Assembly: GCF_001638985.1 (NCBI RefSeq)
Contig: NW_017265167.1
Location: 124,001-188,000, forward strand
Direction: 5' to 3'
Length of the DNA: 64,000 nt
DNA from: Phycomyces blakesleeanus NRRL 1555(-)
Taxonomy: Eukaryota; Mucoromycota; Mucoromycetes; Mucorales; Phycomycetaceae
This document shows positions 11,606 to 23,950 of this stretch, piece by piece; position 1 is the first letter of the stretch, and each line of letters starts with the position of its first letter. The notes below the pieces were generated by a model. That model was not told the origin of the DNA. It did no database searches and saw only the letters and a list, made by a program, of their open reading frames with translations. Made by a program: the position numbers and the translations under genes.

Positions 11606-13519
11606 AAATATATAATGTCTGTCGAATGATTACAAGAACAACAAAGCTTAAAAGCGAACAAGTATAAGTAACAATAAAAAAATACTAACAATGGCATGGC
11701 TTGGAATATAGAGATTCTTTTCTGGAAAGAGGTTTTGTTGCTTGGGGTGAAGAAGATATTTAGTGGTAATACTGAAGGCGAATGATGGAGGGCTGACTGC
11801 TGATACAGTGAATAAGCTGGTAGCAATGGTATATTACTTATTGGCTGCACTTGAGGATCTGACCGCATTATTTATACAAATGCTTTATTGTTCTAATATC
11901 ATCAACTTTAATGAAGACCTTGGGATATGAATGGAAAAAATATGATGGACAGTAAAGAAAATATTTTCTTTGCTTAAATAGCTGCTCCATGTATGTATTG
12001 ACCCTTTCCCCTTCACCAAGCCAGGCAAGTACTATCTGCCCATATGTCTTTTGTATGTTCAATAATATCTATTCAACAAAATTTATCACTGATACTGAGT
12101 TTTGAACTCTATCCCGCAAAATTCAATTTCGTGTTCATATTCCATTTGATGCGATAATCACATCGATTCTTTACCCAAACTCCGTTTTGTGGTAATTATT
12201 TATAACGACTATTGTTTTAATAGCACCAGAAACTGTTTCTCTACACTACCTTTTATTTATGTACTAGAAGCCACCATCACCACACCGTATTTACTCTAAA
12301 GCCTTCTCCTTTTTCGGATTGTTAAAGTTGCCAATGTTGCTTCTTCATGCAAAACTTGTGCCTGGTCGCTCTTATGAAATTGACATTAAGGATTTTAGAT
12401 GCAAGAATACTGAACCAATTAATCATATATTATTTAGTGTATGTGTATTAAAATACTGAATATATTTTCTTATCGTACATATTAGCATGTTAATTACCTT
12501 TATCTACTTCAACTTTTATATATACATATGTTTACAAAGCTGTTTTTTATTTGTACTATTTACAATATTTTTTGGCGCTGATTCCTTATTCTGCTTCTAT
12601 ACACGGCTACTATTTTTGTGTATCCATAATTATAAAAGTGATATACTTAATAGGTATGTTTTTACACACAATTTTTTTCTCGACTTGTTAATGAAGGGAC
12701 CAGGATCTTTGAAGCTATCGAGTGTATTTGTGGGGGTATAGTGTAGCGATTTAATGTGGTTTTCTGTTTGATGTAGTGTGACATCTGAAGAGGTCAAAAT
12801 ATTAAACGCAAAGCAGTAAAGGGATGGCTGGTATTGTTGATAACGTTTTTAAATTATCGTTTGATATGCGGTGTGCCCACAATATCGTTATGGATATTAA
12901 AAAGAGTCCAGTTTCAAAGCTAATATATTCCTAGATTGAAAGTGCAAGTGACTCATAGGTTGTGTTTATTCTTTCATCCTTTATTCAATTTGTAATCTAA
13001 TGAGCAATTCAACATAAAAACTTTATTCAAAATTGATGTATGCATCAATTGTGCTTTTCAGCAAATAATGTTATTTAGTATATTAGGGGCAATAATACTT
13101 ACCAGGTTGGACGCAAAAGATGGCCGTACTTAGTAGTTTGTACACCTTTTAATATTTTATTTGTCGATCAATGAGCTAGTTTGACAAAGAGCACCGTATG
13201 TTGACCAAAGCGAATGAGTTCGATCAATGTTTATCTACCATTCACTAGCTTTCACTGCCACAGCTGTATTTAAAGGAAGTGTTTGTATGCCTTCCAAGGA
13301 TGGGTCTACTAAATCATTCTTCACGTTTGAAGAATTGAGAATAATGGTGTTAATGATAGTGCTAGACCTGTAGAAACTTGTATTTAAAGCAAACAAGAAA
13401 GAAAGAGAAGTAAAAACAGCAGGAAATAATATTTGTTACAAAGCTATTTTAAAAATATTTATTTGTGATAACCACAAGGTTATATACTTTAAACTGGTTA
13501 CGATAGGAAATAAATAAGT

Positions 13520-13675
13520 GCGCACATATGCCTTTTCTTTATATACACACGAAGAGTGTAAATACGATTGCCACAGCAGAATAAGTTCTGCAAATTTGAC
13601 TGTATTAATATCTTCACTAAGGAAAATTGCAGTGTGGCAAAATAAAAACCATTGTTCATAATCTTTTAAGCAAAC
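13520..13675 (+). repeat. diverged dispersed repeat, copy B
   Basis: This is the second copy of the element at 11455-11605. GCCACA (13570-13575) and TGTGGC (13633-13638) again span exactly 69 bp, although the sequence between has diverged. It could be an old short transposon or a structured transcript. Confidence 0.7.
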
Positions 13676-14073
13676 ATTATGATAAAAGCATTAGATAGTA
13701 ACACGCAGAACACCTAATTACAAAATTCATATATATGAGACAAGGTTTGGGTGTATTTTAAAGCCTTTGCTTTTCTATAGCATGAATATATCACTACATT
13801 CATGCCTAATTAATAATATAATTCTGATAATAGGACCAAAAAGACAGATCTTACCGGTTGATTTGCCTTTCACAGCCATTTTCAATCCCTATCAAACAAG
13901 GCCAATGCAAATCCCCTGCAATAGATATCAAATGCCGCAAAAGCAAGGTCATCCCAACTCCAATAAGAAATAGGAAATTCTTAATAGTGATAACGTGTAT
14001 ATAAAAAAAATAACAATAAAAAAGAGAGATTTATTGGATCTTACTTGATCTTATTCTTCTTCCTTTGTACACA

Positions 14074-16385
14074 ATGCGGTTGCCAGCAAGCAGAATTTTA
14101 GCATGCACACTCCTTCTCGGAAGCGCCTCTGCTCAATTGACAGGAGTTACTATTATGGAGCTTCTCAACTCTACTAAAATTAGTCCAGCAAGCAAGTTTG
14201 TCAAGCTTCTCTCATCATCGCCCGACTACCAACCTATAATTGATCTTCTATCCAAACCCGGAAACCTTACTGTATTTGCACCCTCGGATAAAGTGTTCGA
14301 TGGCCTTTCTCAAGAATTCCCAGGTATATTTTCTTCAGAAGGAAACTCGTCCGATTCAAGTTCTGCTTCTACCTCTGCCTCTGCCTCAGAATCTGCCTTA
14401 ACTACATCTGGCGCACCTACCTCCCAGGCCTCTTCTGCTCCAGTTCAATCTCAAGCCTCAGAGAACCCTCAAGCCTCAGCTCAAGGCCCCGAGGCAACTC
14501 CGGGAGAATTTGGTCCAATCCACAACAATGTTGACCAAGTTCCAGACAACGATCCATCTGTGGCTCAACCAGAGTCAATTCTTCCGATGATCAGTCCGGG
14601 TTTAAAAACCTATTCCTTACCAGACATTATTTATTACCATATTGTTAATGGTGTCCACACTACTGAAAGCATCACGAACAACAGCATTGTGACGACTCTT
14701 CTCACTAATCAGACAATTGACAAGACCGGCAATGGTATGCCTCTCATCCTTGGATCGGACAAAAATGATTATTGGGCGGGCAATGGCTTGGGCCAAGCCA
14801 ATATTAGCGTCAGCAATATCCTAACCTCCAATGGTGTCATCCATATCGTCGATAAGTGTAAGTATTATTTCTCTAGAAATATCAAATCAAATCTCCCCGA
14901 AAATGCAAAAGATATAGAATGAGATGTCATTATGACTATGCTAACATTAAAAAATAAAATAAATTATGTCATACGTTTCCAATGCCTTAGTATTAGTCCC
15001 GCCCTCGAGTCCTTCTGATATTGCAGGTTATGTCAGCGATCTGTCGTTTGTGAACTTGTATCTTATGAAAAATGCCTCATTCGCTCAAGAGATCAATAAT
15101 GCTACCAATGTAAGCAATTAAAAAAATATATACAAAAAGAAACAAAGAACAGATGGTGTATTTATCTAGAGATCAATTAACTAAAACATTGAATCCAGAT
15201 CACTGTGTTTGCACCAGTAAACCAAGCCTTGTTGGCACTAGACTTTAGCAACATGACAATGGATCAACTGTCATCCATGGTAGCTACCCACATCGTCTCT
15301 GGTACATACTATTCTTCCAACCTAACTCAAACCGACCAATCAACCAATGCTACCGATACAACTGCCGGAAACACCACTTCCATTGCTACTTCGACTGACA
15401 CCATTAATACAAGCAGTCCGACTCCTATCCAGACGTCTGCCGAGGGTCTCACACCTTCTAATTCTATGCCCGCTTCTAATCCTACCAATGTCGCTTCATC
15501 GCCGGATGGAACAAACTCAAATGACCCTGAAAACCCTCAGAATTCTGGATCTGGCTCTGGTAATACTGATTACAATGAAGAGCTTGGAAAGATCTCTGGT
15601 GAAAAGTCTTCTTTGGTAGACAACATTGACTCGCCATTTTCTTTTGATGAAGATTGGGAAGATCTTTCTATCCAAATGGCCGACGATGGAGCAAGTTACG
15701 TTTTGACTAGTGATAAAGTTGGCGAAGTAAACGCAGAAATGGGACCCGATGGTTCTACTACTGCCACTACTACTGGGGACACCCAGGGAACCACCGGAAC
15801 AGGGGACAATAGCACTATGACTGGTACTAACACTACTACTCCGGCAACGAATGGTACCAGCTCTTCTGGAAAGACCCTTACGTCTCTCTCTGGAACACCA
15901 CTTCAAATCCAGGCTGTTAATGAAACCTCGTTCACAGGTATTTTTTTTTTGTTTCAAAAAATGAGCACAAATTAATGGACAACGGATTACGAAAAAAAAA
16001 TGTCTCACGCTTTTTATTATTATTCCCAATAGTCAATGGTATTCCTGTGGTTCACTCAGAAATCTTGATGAATAATGGTGTTCTCTATCTTATTGGAGGA
16101 GGTAAGCAAACTTTCATGATGAGTTAACTTATTAACCTGATAATACTCACCCAACATACCTCTTTAGTTCTTCAACCTAATACTCCTACTGCTCCTGAAG
16201 GTAATCAGACCACAGATGGGGGTGCTGGTGGAACACCCACCGCAGATGGTACTGATTCTTCACCAACTGCAACCGAAGCCGGCTTAGGATCGGATCAAAA
16301 CCGGAGTGGATCCAATATATTGACCCAGAGCATCCTTGGCGGTGTATTAACTGCCTTGAGTGTGCTTATTACTTTTGTATTGTAA
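14074..16385 (+). CDS. secreted fasciclin (FAS1) repeat protein with GPI-type C terminus
   Basis: Five exons (14074-14857, 15027-15109, 15199-15937, 16033-16101, 16168-16385) give 630 aa. The start at 14074 gives a clean signal peptide (MRLPASRILACTLLLGSASA); an ATG nine bases upstream would add MYT. Two FAS1 domains are visible through their motifs. The first has NLTVFAPSDKVF, DIIYYHIVNGVH and SNGVIHIVDK. The second has ITVFAPVNQALLALD, VATHIVSGTYY and NNGVLYLIGG. Each domain is interrupted by a long Ser/Thr/Asn/Gly-rich insert (roughly residues 90-165 and 260-440), likely O-glycosylated. The C terminus has a Ser/Asn-rich stretch and then a hydrophobic tail (GGVLTALSVLITFVL), typical of a GPI signal. 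FAS1 proteins act in adhesion at the cell surface or wall; the ligand is unknown here. Confidence 0.88.
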
Positions 16386-16805
16386 AAACATCAGTCTATT
16401 ACTAAATATCTTTCCAAAGGTAGACAAAAAAAAACACGCACGGTTTTTTCATTTTATTCAAGTATAAAATGAAACATCTCTACCAAGCAAACCAAAATAA
16501 TGATTCGCACAACAACTACACTTTACTGAAAACATTAATAAATTCTTTATACATAATTACACATATCGAGCAATTTTTGTTATTTGTTTGTTTGTTCGAT
16601 TGTTTGTTTGTTAGCTAATGATTGTAAACAAAGTCTGCTCGATTTTCCGAATTAGTGCTCTTTATTCAAGTCAATATAATGTGTTTGAACAGGTATAAAT
16701 TTCAATTATATAGTAATGATGGCTTCTATTATAGCCATCTTACAGGTAAATTATGGATGCTTTTTATTGTATTGCATTTGGAATATTCTCCAAAAAAATG
16801 TGTCT
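16386..16805. other. convergent gap between the FAS1 gene and FMP32
   Basis: This 420-bp AT-rich stretch holds the 3' ends of two convergent genes. A TTTG/TTTGTTTG run lies at 16580-16612. No gene is seen. Confidence 0.6.
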
Positions 16806-17898
16806 CTAATGGAGGAAATGGACATATCCTAAATGTTTAACGGCCGGTTAGTTACACATTGCACCTTTAACTATGTTCAAGATACTTACCTAAAATCAAA
16901 GTACCGGCTCCTGTGATTGTACCTAAATCCACCTATGAGTACCTCATCTATTATCCTCTCATTGAATTTCCTAGTATATGTACCAATCATGTATTGAAGG
17001 ATCTGCAGTTTTATTTCTTTCATGTGTCGCCTCAATTCAAGAACTTCGCCTTCAATCTTCTCGTCTGTCGCGCTCAGCTTCTCATGGTGTCCAACAAGCT
17101 CATCTCTAATGCGTCCTTTTTCTAAGTTTAGATCTAGACGCACTCCAGCCTGGCTACGAACAATATCTTCTTGAAGGGATTTTCGAAGTTTATCAAGTTC
17201 AGACTTAAGTCGCTCATTGGCTAACTTGGCCTCCTCTACGTCTCTTTTCTCTGTAATCTGGATTTCCGACTTTAATTTGGCAAACTCTCCTTTGTATTTA
17301 ATGGCACTCTAAATATGTACAAAGCCTTCATTAGCACTTGGTTTTGCATAATAACAATAACAATAATATATGTATATATATATGGTTTTATAATATTATT
17401 TAGTACTTGCATCTTCTTGTTCAGCTCTGCTAACAAGAGACCCTGTAACATTGATGGTACTATAAGCCAAGTTATTATAGCAAAGATTAAGAAGAAAGAC
17501 TTTGTGTAAGAACATTTTAAAGAATTACTAAATGTTATTATTATTATTATTATTATTATTTCTATTGATACCTTTCAGTAACCACATCTTCTAATGCATC
17601 AATTACAGCCTGTGCTTGTTGAGCAGAAAATCCTTCCTTTCCGAGACCGGCTATGAATCTATCGGCGTCAAAGTATGGCATGGGCACTCTGATCGGGGAT
17701 GTCAAGGTAGATGAATGTTGGACACATTTTAATAATTGAGAAGATCGAATGAATCGACTACTGCCTATATAATTATAGAGGTGCCCATAGACATAAGGCA
17801 AACTTAAATGGTTATTATCATTTGTAATGAGAGAGGGAAAAAGTATGTTTTATTTGCTGTCATCTACCTCGAGCTAGTCTATTCAGGGCGATAGACAT
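16806..17898 (-). CDS. FMP32: mitochondrial coiled-coil protein, FMP32/CCDC90 (DUF1640) family
   Basis: Six exons on the minus strand (17898-17868, 17764-17572, 17459-17411, 17308-16984, 16922-16890, 16828-16806) give 217 aa. The N terminus MSIALNRLARGSSRFIRSS is Arg/Ser-rich and lacks acids, as expected for a mitochondrial presequence. YFDADRFIAGLGKEGFSAQQAQAVIDAL is the family head helix region. A long coiled coil follows (about residues 85-190, with RSQAGVRLDLNLEKGRIRDE). A single membrane span closes the protein (LQYMIGTITGAGTLILG). This family includes yeast Fmp32 and animal MCUR1/CCDC90B, inner-membrane proteins linked to respiratory-complex assembly and calcium uptake. The tail after the span is short (YVHFLH). 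Intron 3 needs a GC donor. Confidence 0.88.
17309..17410 (-). other. GC-AG intron in FMP32
   Basis: On the minus strand the donor is GAAGAT|GCAAGT and the acceptor ATTTAG|AGTGCC, joining EQED|SAIKYKGEF. Use of the GT inside GCAAGT gives a stop four codons later. Confidence 0.82.
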
Positions 17899-18310
17899 TG
17901 TGTTGGGTGACAGGATCAAAAAAAGGAAAGAAATGTTGCGAGTCACACAGGGCTAGACAACTCACTTGGAGATCGCTGTTAAAAAAAGGGTATATTCGAG
18001 TGTTTTCATTAGTTATTTACTGTTAATATATTTACCGATATGTAAGAATTTTAGTAAAGTCCTTTATGTCAGTATAGGTGATGTCTGATCAGTTTGCTTT
18101 ATTAAAAATAAAGAGCCTGGTTCTCGATTATTTTCATTAAGCTATTTATCTTTGTGTGATGCGCTTGGATTACTTTATTTGTAAAGTAAAAACCAACTGT
18201 GTGATTTGTCAGTTATTGAAACTGTTGAAAAGGATAAATACTCATACCAAAAATGCAATAGAATTAAAGCAATAAAGATGGGAAGGGCAAGAGAGAATGC
18301 TAATACTATG

Positions 18311-18620
18311 GAAAGACCATTATATATTCCTGGTGTGAAACACAATTTTATGATCTGATAGTTTTTACAACTTTGTGAATTTTACACAAAACGGTATAAT
18401 ACTATTTTAAGCAGTCTAAAGACTACAATTTTTTCTAAAGTCTAAGCTTACACATATAAGAATGGAAGCAACCGTGCCCTGCTAGGAAACGACATTTTGA
18501 AGTGATATAATATCTTGGTTTTTAATATATATAAAAGTATTATACAATGTCCATAATATTGATGCATGGCTGTAATTACCCAAGTATCCACCCAAAAAGA
18601 TGCTCTTTTTCTTACACTTA
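18311..18620 (+). pseudogene. decayed Copia polyprotein fragment (after protease, GAG-pre-integrase region)
   Basis: The translation from 18311 reads ERPLYIPGVKHNFMI, then two stops, then QLCEFYTK. It resembles the Copia segment of the type LYVPG.KHNL.S.SQLC that follows the protease. Near 18565 the frame H..NYPSIHPKR resembles the HARLGHPS zinc-finger start of the integrase. Stops and indels throughout show it is dead. The identification rests on motif similarity by eye. Confidence 0.5.
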
Positions 18621-19092
18621 TATATAGTCATCTTCCTGTCTTGTATTAAAATAACTTCATCAATAATAAGAAATATTGATCGTTAAGGACCAGATAAAAT
18701 TGTTGAATTCCGGACAGTAAGTCACATCTGGGTGGTTTGGTAAGATCGAAACATCGACTCCCATTAGAAAACGTTGATCCTCTAGGATCCACAATTGAAA
18801 ACATGTTTGTGGATTGTAATCAAATATAAGACATTAAATGGGATGTTTAAACCATAATAAAGGTGCCCAAAATTGTCAAAGCATTATTTATTAGGAAATG
18901 TTAACTAAAGAAGATGATACAGCTTAGCTGTAAGCTTAAGAACTTGGTTTTAAAGTATAAATTCAAGTCAGGGCAAGTATTGCTTTCCACATACATATTA
19001 AACTCTTGATTTTAAGCTGGTTTGACCAAGTGGTAGATATAGGGATAGATTATATAGTTAAACCAATATTTGAGCAATTGCTGTCAAATAAC

Positions 19093-19161
19093 GCTTGGAC
19101 AGTAGATCTCAATGTACCTCACCATATTACTTACATATATAAAGAAAGTTTGTTTGACTGA
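19093..19161 (+). pseudogene. decayed Copia protease fragment
   Basis: The frame AWTVDLNVPHHITYIYKESL ends in LFD and a stop. It aligns with the Copia protease motif W.VDSGASHHIT followed by a loop and SLF. The catalytic DSGAS has become DLNVP, so the enzyme is lost. It lies downstream of the fragment at 18311, although protease normally precedes that segment; it is probably another copy or a rearrangement. Confidence 0.5.
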
Positions 19162-21382
19162 GTTGGATATATGACTGGCCATTCTTTATCAGATCACTCC
19201 TTTTTATCAAACACTTTTTTTTTATTTCAGCGGTGAATTTAAAAATATTCAAAGCATAATGGTTATATGCTTAAAATAAAAATATGCTTTCAATAGTGGT
19301 GGTGTTAAGCAGGAATAAACTACAGTGGGAGTTAGCGTTTTTTTTTTGCTCTTGATTAATTTGATGGAATATAAACGTTATTATAACCATTGATATGTAT
19401 CTTTATATACAAGATCAAATATAAATGCTGGATTTTTAATGAATTGTAAATATTATATACTAAAAGTAAATAAAAAAAATTGTCAGTTAAAGTAGTAATA
19501 GAGAGCAAAAAATGGGACAGTTTTTATATGTAAAAGCACTGCCTTAAAACAAATTAAATAGAGTTTCCGTTTTTAGTCAAGTCTCGATCAAAAATATCCC
19601 CGATTATGCACGGTCCACTTCAGCACTATTAAGGACTCAATCCCAGACTTTTACGCATATAAAATGCTGGCTAATTTGCTGCATACAGCATATTTATCTC
19701 TTCCTTCTTCCCTTTTGTATCCGCCCTCTATCCTCCACCAAATATCATTAGCATTACTATTTAGATAGAGCTAGTAATATAGATATATAGATGCGTAAGT
19801 GGTTGAGTATATATATATATTGATGAATACATTAGCAGTAATATATGCTAATACAAGATAGACCGGTTGACCCCATTAGGAAAGTTTAAGAAGCAATAAG
19901 CATACTATTCTAAGAAAGAAAAACCCATTCGTCTAATATTATTTAAATATTTGATACTAAAACAAAAACATAGCTCATACAAAAATTGAAAACCTTGGTC
20001 AAAATAAAATAGCAATGATTGCACTTGTTGTTTGGTTTCTTTTACTTTATTTCATATGCTGTATACACATCTTCTAGCATTTATGATAATATTTCTTCCT
20101 AAAGTTTCTTATATATTTTTTATATTGTTATCAATTTAAGTATTCAATACTAATTTGCTCTACCCGTTTGTCTAACTTTATGAAAGCCTTTAAAATTTCT
20201 AGAACTGTCTTGATAGTTAAATGTTCTCTTGTGTAAATTCAATTGCTATATAGCGTGCCATTTGAGCCTTCTTTAGCTACTTCTCTACTGGTTATTTCAA
20301 TTGGACTCACAGTTACCATTGTATACAGTATGTCCATAATAATATGTATGATGGTGATGACAAAAATGTTTCTGATATCATTGAATTATTTAAAATATCT
20401 AACGTCTTTGAAGTCTTTAAAGCCCTTATAACTCTTATAACTCTTAAAGTATCTGATATCTTCCAAGTCTCTAAAGTCTCTTAAATTTCCATGTTGTTAG
20501 ATAATGCGATTAGCTTCTTCTCAAACGAAGAAAATATTTCAGTCAGTAAACTGCTGTCTTCATACCTTTCAAAAAGTCATTGAGTCATCTCTTTCAAATA
20601 TCAAGCTAGTTTAAAGAATGATCTTGCCACTTTGCTTGTCTCTATTTATAATCTCAGTTGGAAACCCAATTACATCGTGAGTTACCTATGTAAGAATAAT
20701 TTATAAATTTATTTTAAAAATATAGAGACCAAATGTAAGTCATATGCAGAGTATTTCCCTTTCTTTTTAATAATATGTATAATATATACATATATGTAAT
20801 TGGTTGAGTTAAGTAATAAATAAAGGTGTGGGTAGATATCTCAACCTTTTTTTTATTTGATTTCAATTCTTTGTATACAAATTCTTATTTTTATTGCTAA
20901 TAATATATTCACAAGTCTTTCTTAATTGTCAATAAAATTTATGTATTAGTTTTTTTATTTAAAAACAATAATTCCAAGTTAGATAAGCTATTTGCTTTAA
21001 GATAAATGTATCTTCCTTTGATTTTACATAGGAAAAGGGGGAGAGAAAGGCAGATATTTGAAATTTGTAAAAGAAAATGGATCTTTACAGTTCAGTGTTT
21101 ATACAAGTATTAGTATGAGATGTAATAATAATCTGATAAGGAAGAATAAATTTAGTGTAAATGAAATGGAGGCAGGTTTGGCTTTGATTACAAAGAAATA
21201 TATGTATGGTGCACGTATATAGTAAAGGAAAGAATATGGGATAATTGGTTAGATAACTAATTGATAGAAAAATAAAGCAAGCCCCATAATATGCGCTATT
21301 ATATACTGGATAATCTTTATAAAAAGAATAAACAACAAATATAAAATATTTGCTTACCAGGTTCTTGTCTATATGTACAGGT

Positions 21383-22959
21383 TTATCTCGTGTTTCCAGT
21401 CCGTAAGCTTTCAAAGATATTGTTATTGTTTACATTATTGGATATCACTGTATTATTGTGTTCTTGATTATTTTCGACATCGTTCCACCCACTGAGAATG
21501 TATTCGGTATCAAGTCTAGTTTCGGTATCTTGTTTACTGTTGAATGATTTATTCTTGGTGCCTCTCATTTGTACTAATATTTAAAGAGAAAAGTTATTTG
21601 ACTGCTAAGAAAATATCATTCGCTTTTGATTACCATAATCGCGAAGGCCCTTTCCAAACTGTGTTTGACATTTGATAGTCAAGAATATTGTGGTCTATAA
21701 AGAATTGTGAATAATCTTTTGCAAATAAACATCATACCATTTACAATTACCAGACACATTATTATTGAAAGTAAACCTAAATGTTGTAATAGAAGGCACA
21801 GTCTTATAAGAATGAAAGCGCACAATTCAAAAATTAAACTCCCATACCATATGCATACAAAAAGTACCAGTATGAGGGAAAATGGGCATGTGATTGTATT
21901 ACAAGCACAAAAATGTTAAACACTGTCAATAAAACCTCAAATATTGTAAACAAAATCATCATCCACTGGCTTTCTTTTGCAATCTAAGGATCTGGTTAGA
22001 TCTTTGAATATCTGGGGATAATCTATAATCTTACTCCTCTTCTTCCGAGATAAAGAAATGCTATAGTAACAATTGGAGCAAGAACGATGATAAATGGATA
22101 CCACCGCTCATAACTGAATGCTAGTACGGCGAAATATAGACATAGAGCCATTGCTTGGAAGAACATGTCTCCTTTAATAACAAGTACAAAGCATTGTACC
22201 CAGTGATACATAACTAAGTACACCTTTTAATATTAGAAACTTGTTGTATTTGAAGATTAATACTTACCGTGTAAACTGACATCAGGTCCTAATTTGTGAA
22301 ACTTGATCCAATCACTGTGACGGTACATCTTGTAGGTCGCATAAAGTGTAGGTACGGCAACAGCACATAGTAATGATGTCATGATAATCTGAGGGACTAC
22401 ACTCAAACGAGTGTACTCAATTACTTTCGTACATTCAACAATTTGCTAAGATTTGAGAATTATTAGTGAACTGTCTGAATTAAGTTTTGTATTACCATGG
22501 CGCCCAATACTATTGCAAATGCCGTAGAGAAAAAAGTAACTGATATTGTCATAGAATTACCATGAAGAACCTAGTTATAATGTATATATTAACCGCACTG
22601 TCTATCATATATGTGTATGTATGTATGTTACCCCATCAACAGCAAGCCAGAATCTCCAGATTTCAAAAATTATAAACCAGATGCTTTCGTATTGAATTCG
22701 AGCTCGTTTCGCTATTGTGTCGTACCACTTATCATCACCACCTTCAGGTGTATTCAAATATTCATAATTATATGGATTGTACATGACTGCAGTAGCAATA
22801 AGGTTTGGTATAGTGAAGAGAAGTTGTATTCCGACGAGCAAAAGGAACCGTTTAGTCCATTTGTTCTGATCTATTCTTTCAGACTGGTGCGATGTTTAGC
22901 ATATAAATATTGTTTAATAGTGATATTCTATATACCAGTCTCTTTCTAAAGGAAAACAT
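21383..22959 (-). CDS. multi-pass membrane protein of unknown function, nine exons
   Basis: Exons on the minus strand are 22959-22936, 22883-22632, 22570-22496, 22445-22268, 22213-22035, 21983-21848, 21776-21751, 21694-21634 and 21573-21383, giving 373 aa in one frame. About eight hydrophobic spans are visible, for example LLLVGIQLLFTIPNLIATAV, FIIFEIWRFWLAV, VVPQIIMTSLLCAVAVPTLY, FIIVLAPIVTIAFLYL and MMILFTIFEVLLTVFNIFVL. The N terminus is short and basic (MFSFRKRLSERIDQNKW). A polar, Asn-rich cytoplasmic-looking tail of about 65 residues follows LTIKCQTQFGKGLRDY. Intron 5 is only 51 nt with a CTAAC branch site 10 nt before the acceptor, and exon 7 is 26 nt. No family was recognised. The overall form suggests a fungal membrane receptor-like or transporter-like protein, but function is open. 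Confidence 0.8.
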
Positions 22960-23919
22960 ATCTTTGAGTGAAAGAGATTAAAATAAATACGTAATTGATT
23001 TTTTATTTTCTCCTTATGTATATATATATACATACAGCTGTCTCGTACTAGTGTTTGTTCAGAGTACACACTAAAGGGGGCTTAGCACATGCCACACTTG
23101 TAGCCTAGACGCCACAATTGTAACAATGAATGCATGTACAATATTGGCTGAGGCGCCTTTAAATACAAATTCATCAAAATCTATCTATTTACATAATATT
23201 TTTGCTTAAAGTTGCAAAGCAAACCCAATATTTTCTAATCATGTTTTATTTGTTCAAATCTATTGTCATTTTATGGCCGAAGCCAATCAAAATAAAAGTA
23301 ACGTCTGAAAGTATCTTGTGTGGCGTCTAAAATCCGAATCAAATTGTATTTAGAAGTAGCTTTTATAAACTTGTATCTATTCGGCTTAAAGTTATATATT
23401 CTCACAAACAATACCTGAGTAAAACAACTTTAATAAAAAACTAAAATAATATTTGATTAGGTAATTTTGAGGAAAATGACTACTTTTATCTCGGGAGAAG
23501 TTGAATACCGTTTTTAGTAATCTTTACTTACAAACTATAACTCTCTAGACATGGTGCCCCTAAACTCTTCCTAAACTCGCTTAAAAATTCTTGCATAGCT
23601 TTGGACTATTCTTGGAGTAAATATAAGAAAATTCATAAAATACAAAAATATATGTATGCCAAAAAATAATGTACACATCCTTTTAAAAAAAACAGTACAA
23701 TATTTTCACAAATTGTGCAAATAACACAAAATTTTCATTAAAATCCATAGTTTTTATGAATTAAAACTCAATACGAACCACATGATAATTTGTACACAAG
23801 TAGAACTTGTCTAGAAGCCTTTGTTTTAGAAGTGCCCATTCATTTTTCATAAAGTGGACTTTACCACACACTCTCAATATACAGCCAAGTAAGTCTTTAA
23901 AGATTTTTGGTGTATAATA

Positions 23920-23950
<31 letters not shown>

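Larger units (their letters stand above)
11331..14073. other. 2.7-kb gap with two copies of a diverged element
   Basis: No convincing gene is present. Frames at 11587-11868 (minus), 12487-12741 and 13767-13973 (plus) lack family resemblance and joinable exons. The stretch holds two related copies of a roughly 150-bp sequence (11455-11605 and 13520-13675), listed separately. Confidence 0.55.
17899..21382. other. relic-rich gap with decayed Copia fragments
   Basis: No intact gene is seen over 3.5 kb. Two short stretches translate to recognisable pieces of Ty1/Copia polyprotein (listed separately). An imperfect tandem of AAGTCT/TTAAAG units lies at 20395-20485. The remainder is AT-rich with only short frames. 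Confidence 0.6.

Noticed and set aside
13700..13884. Possible minus-strand start MAVKGKST followed by a donor GTAAGA
   Set aside because: The only joinable next exon gives a 39-residue product with no recognisable features; not enough for a gene.
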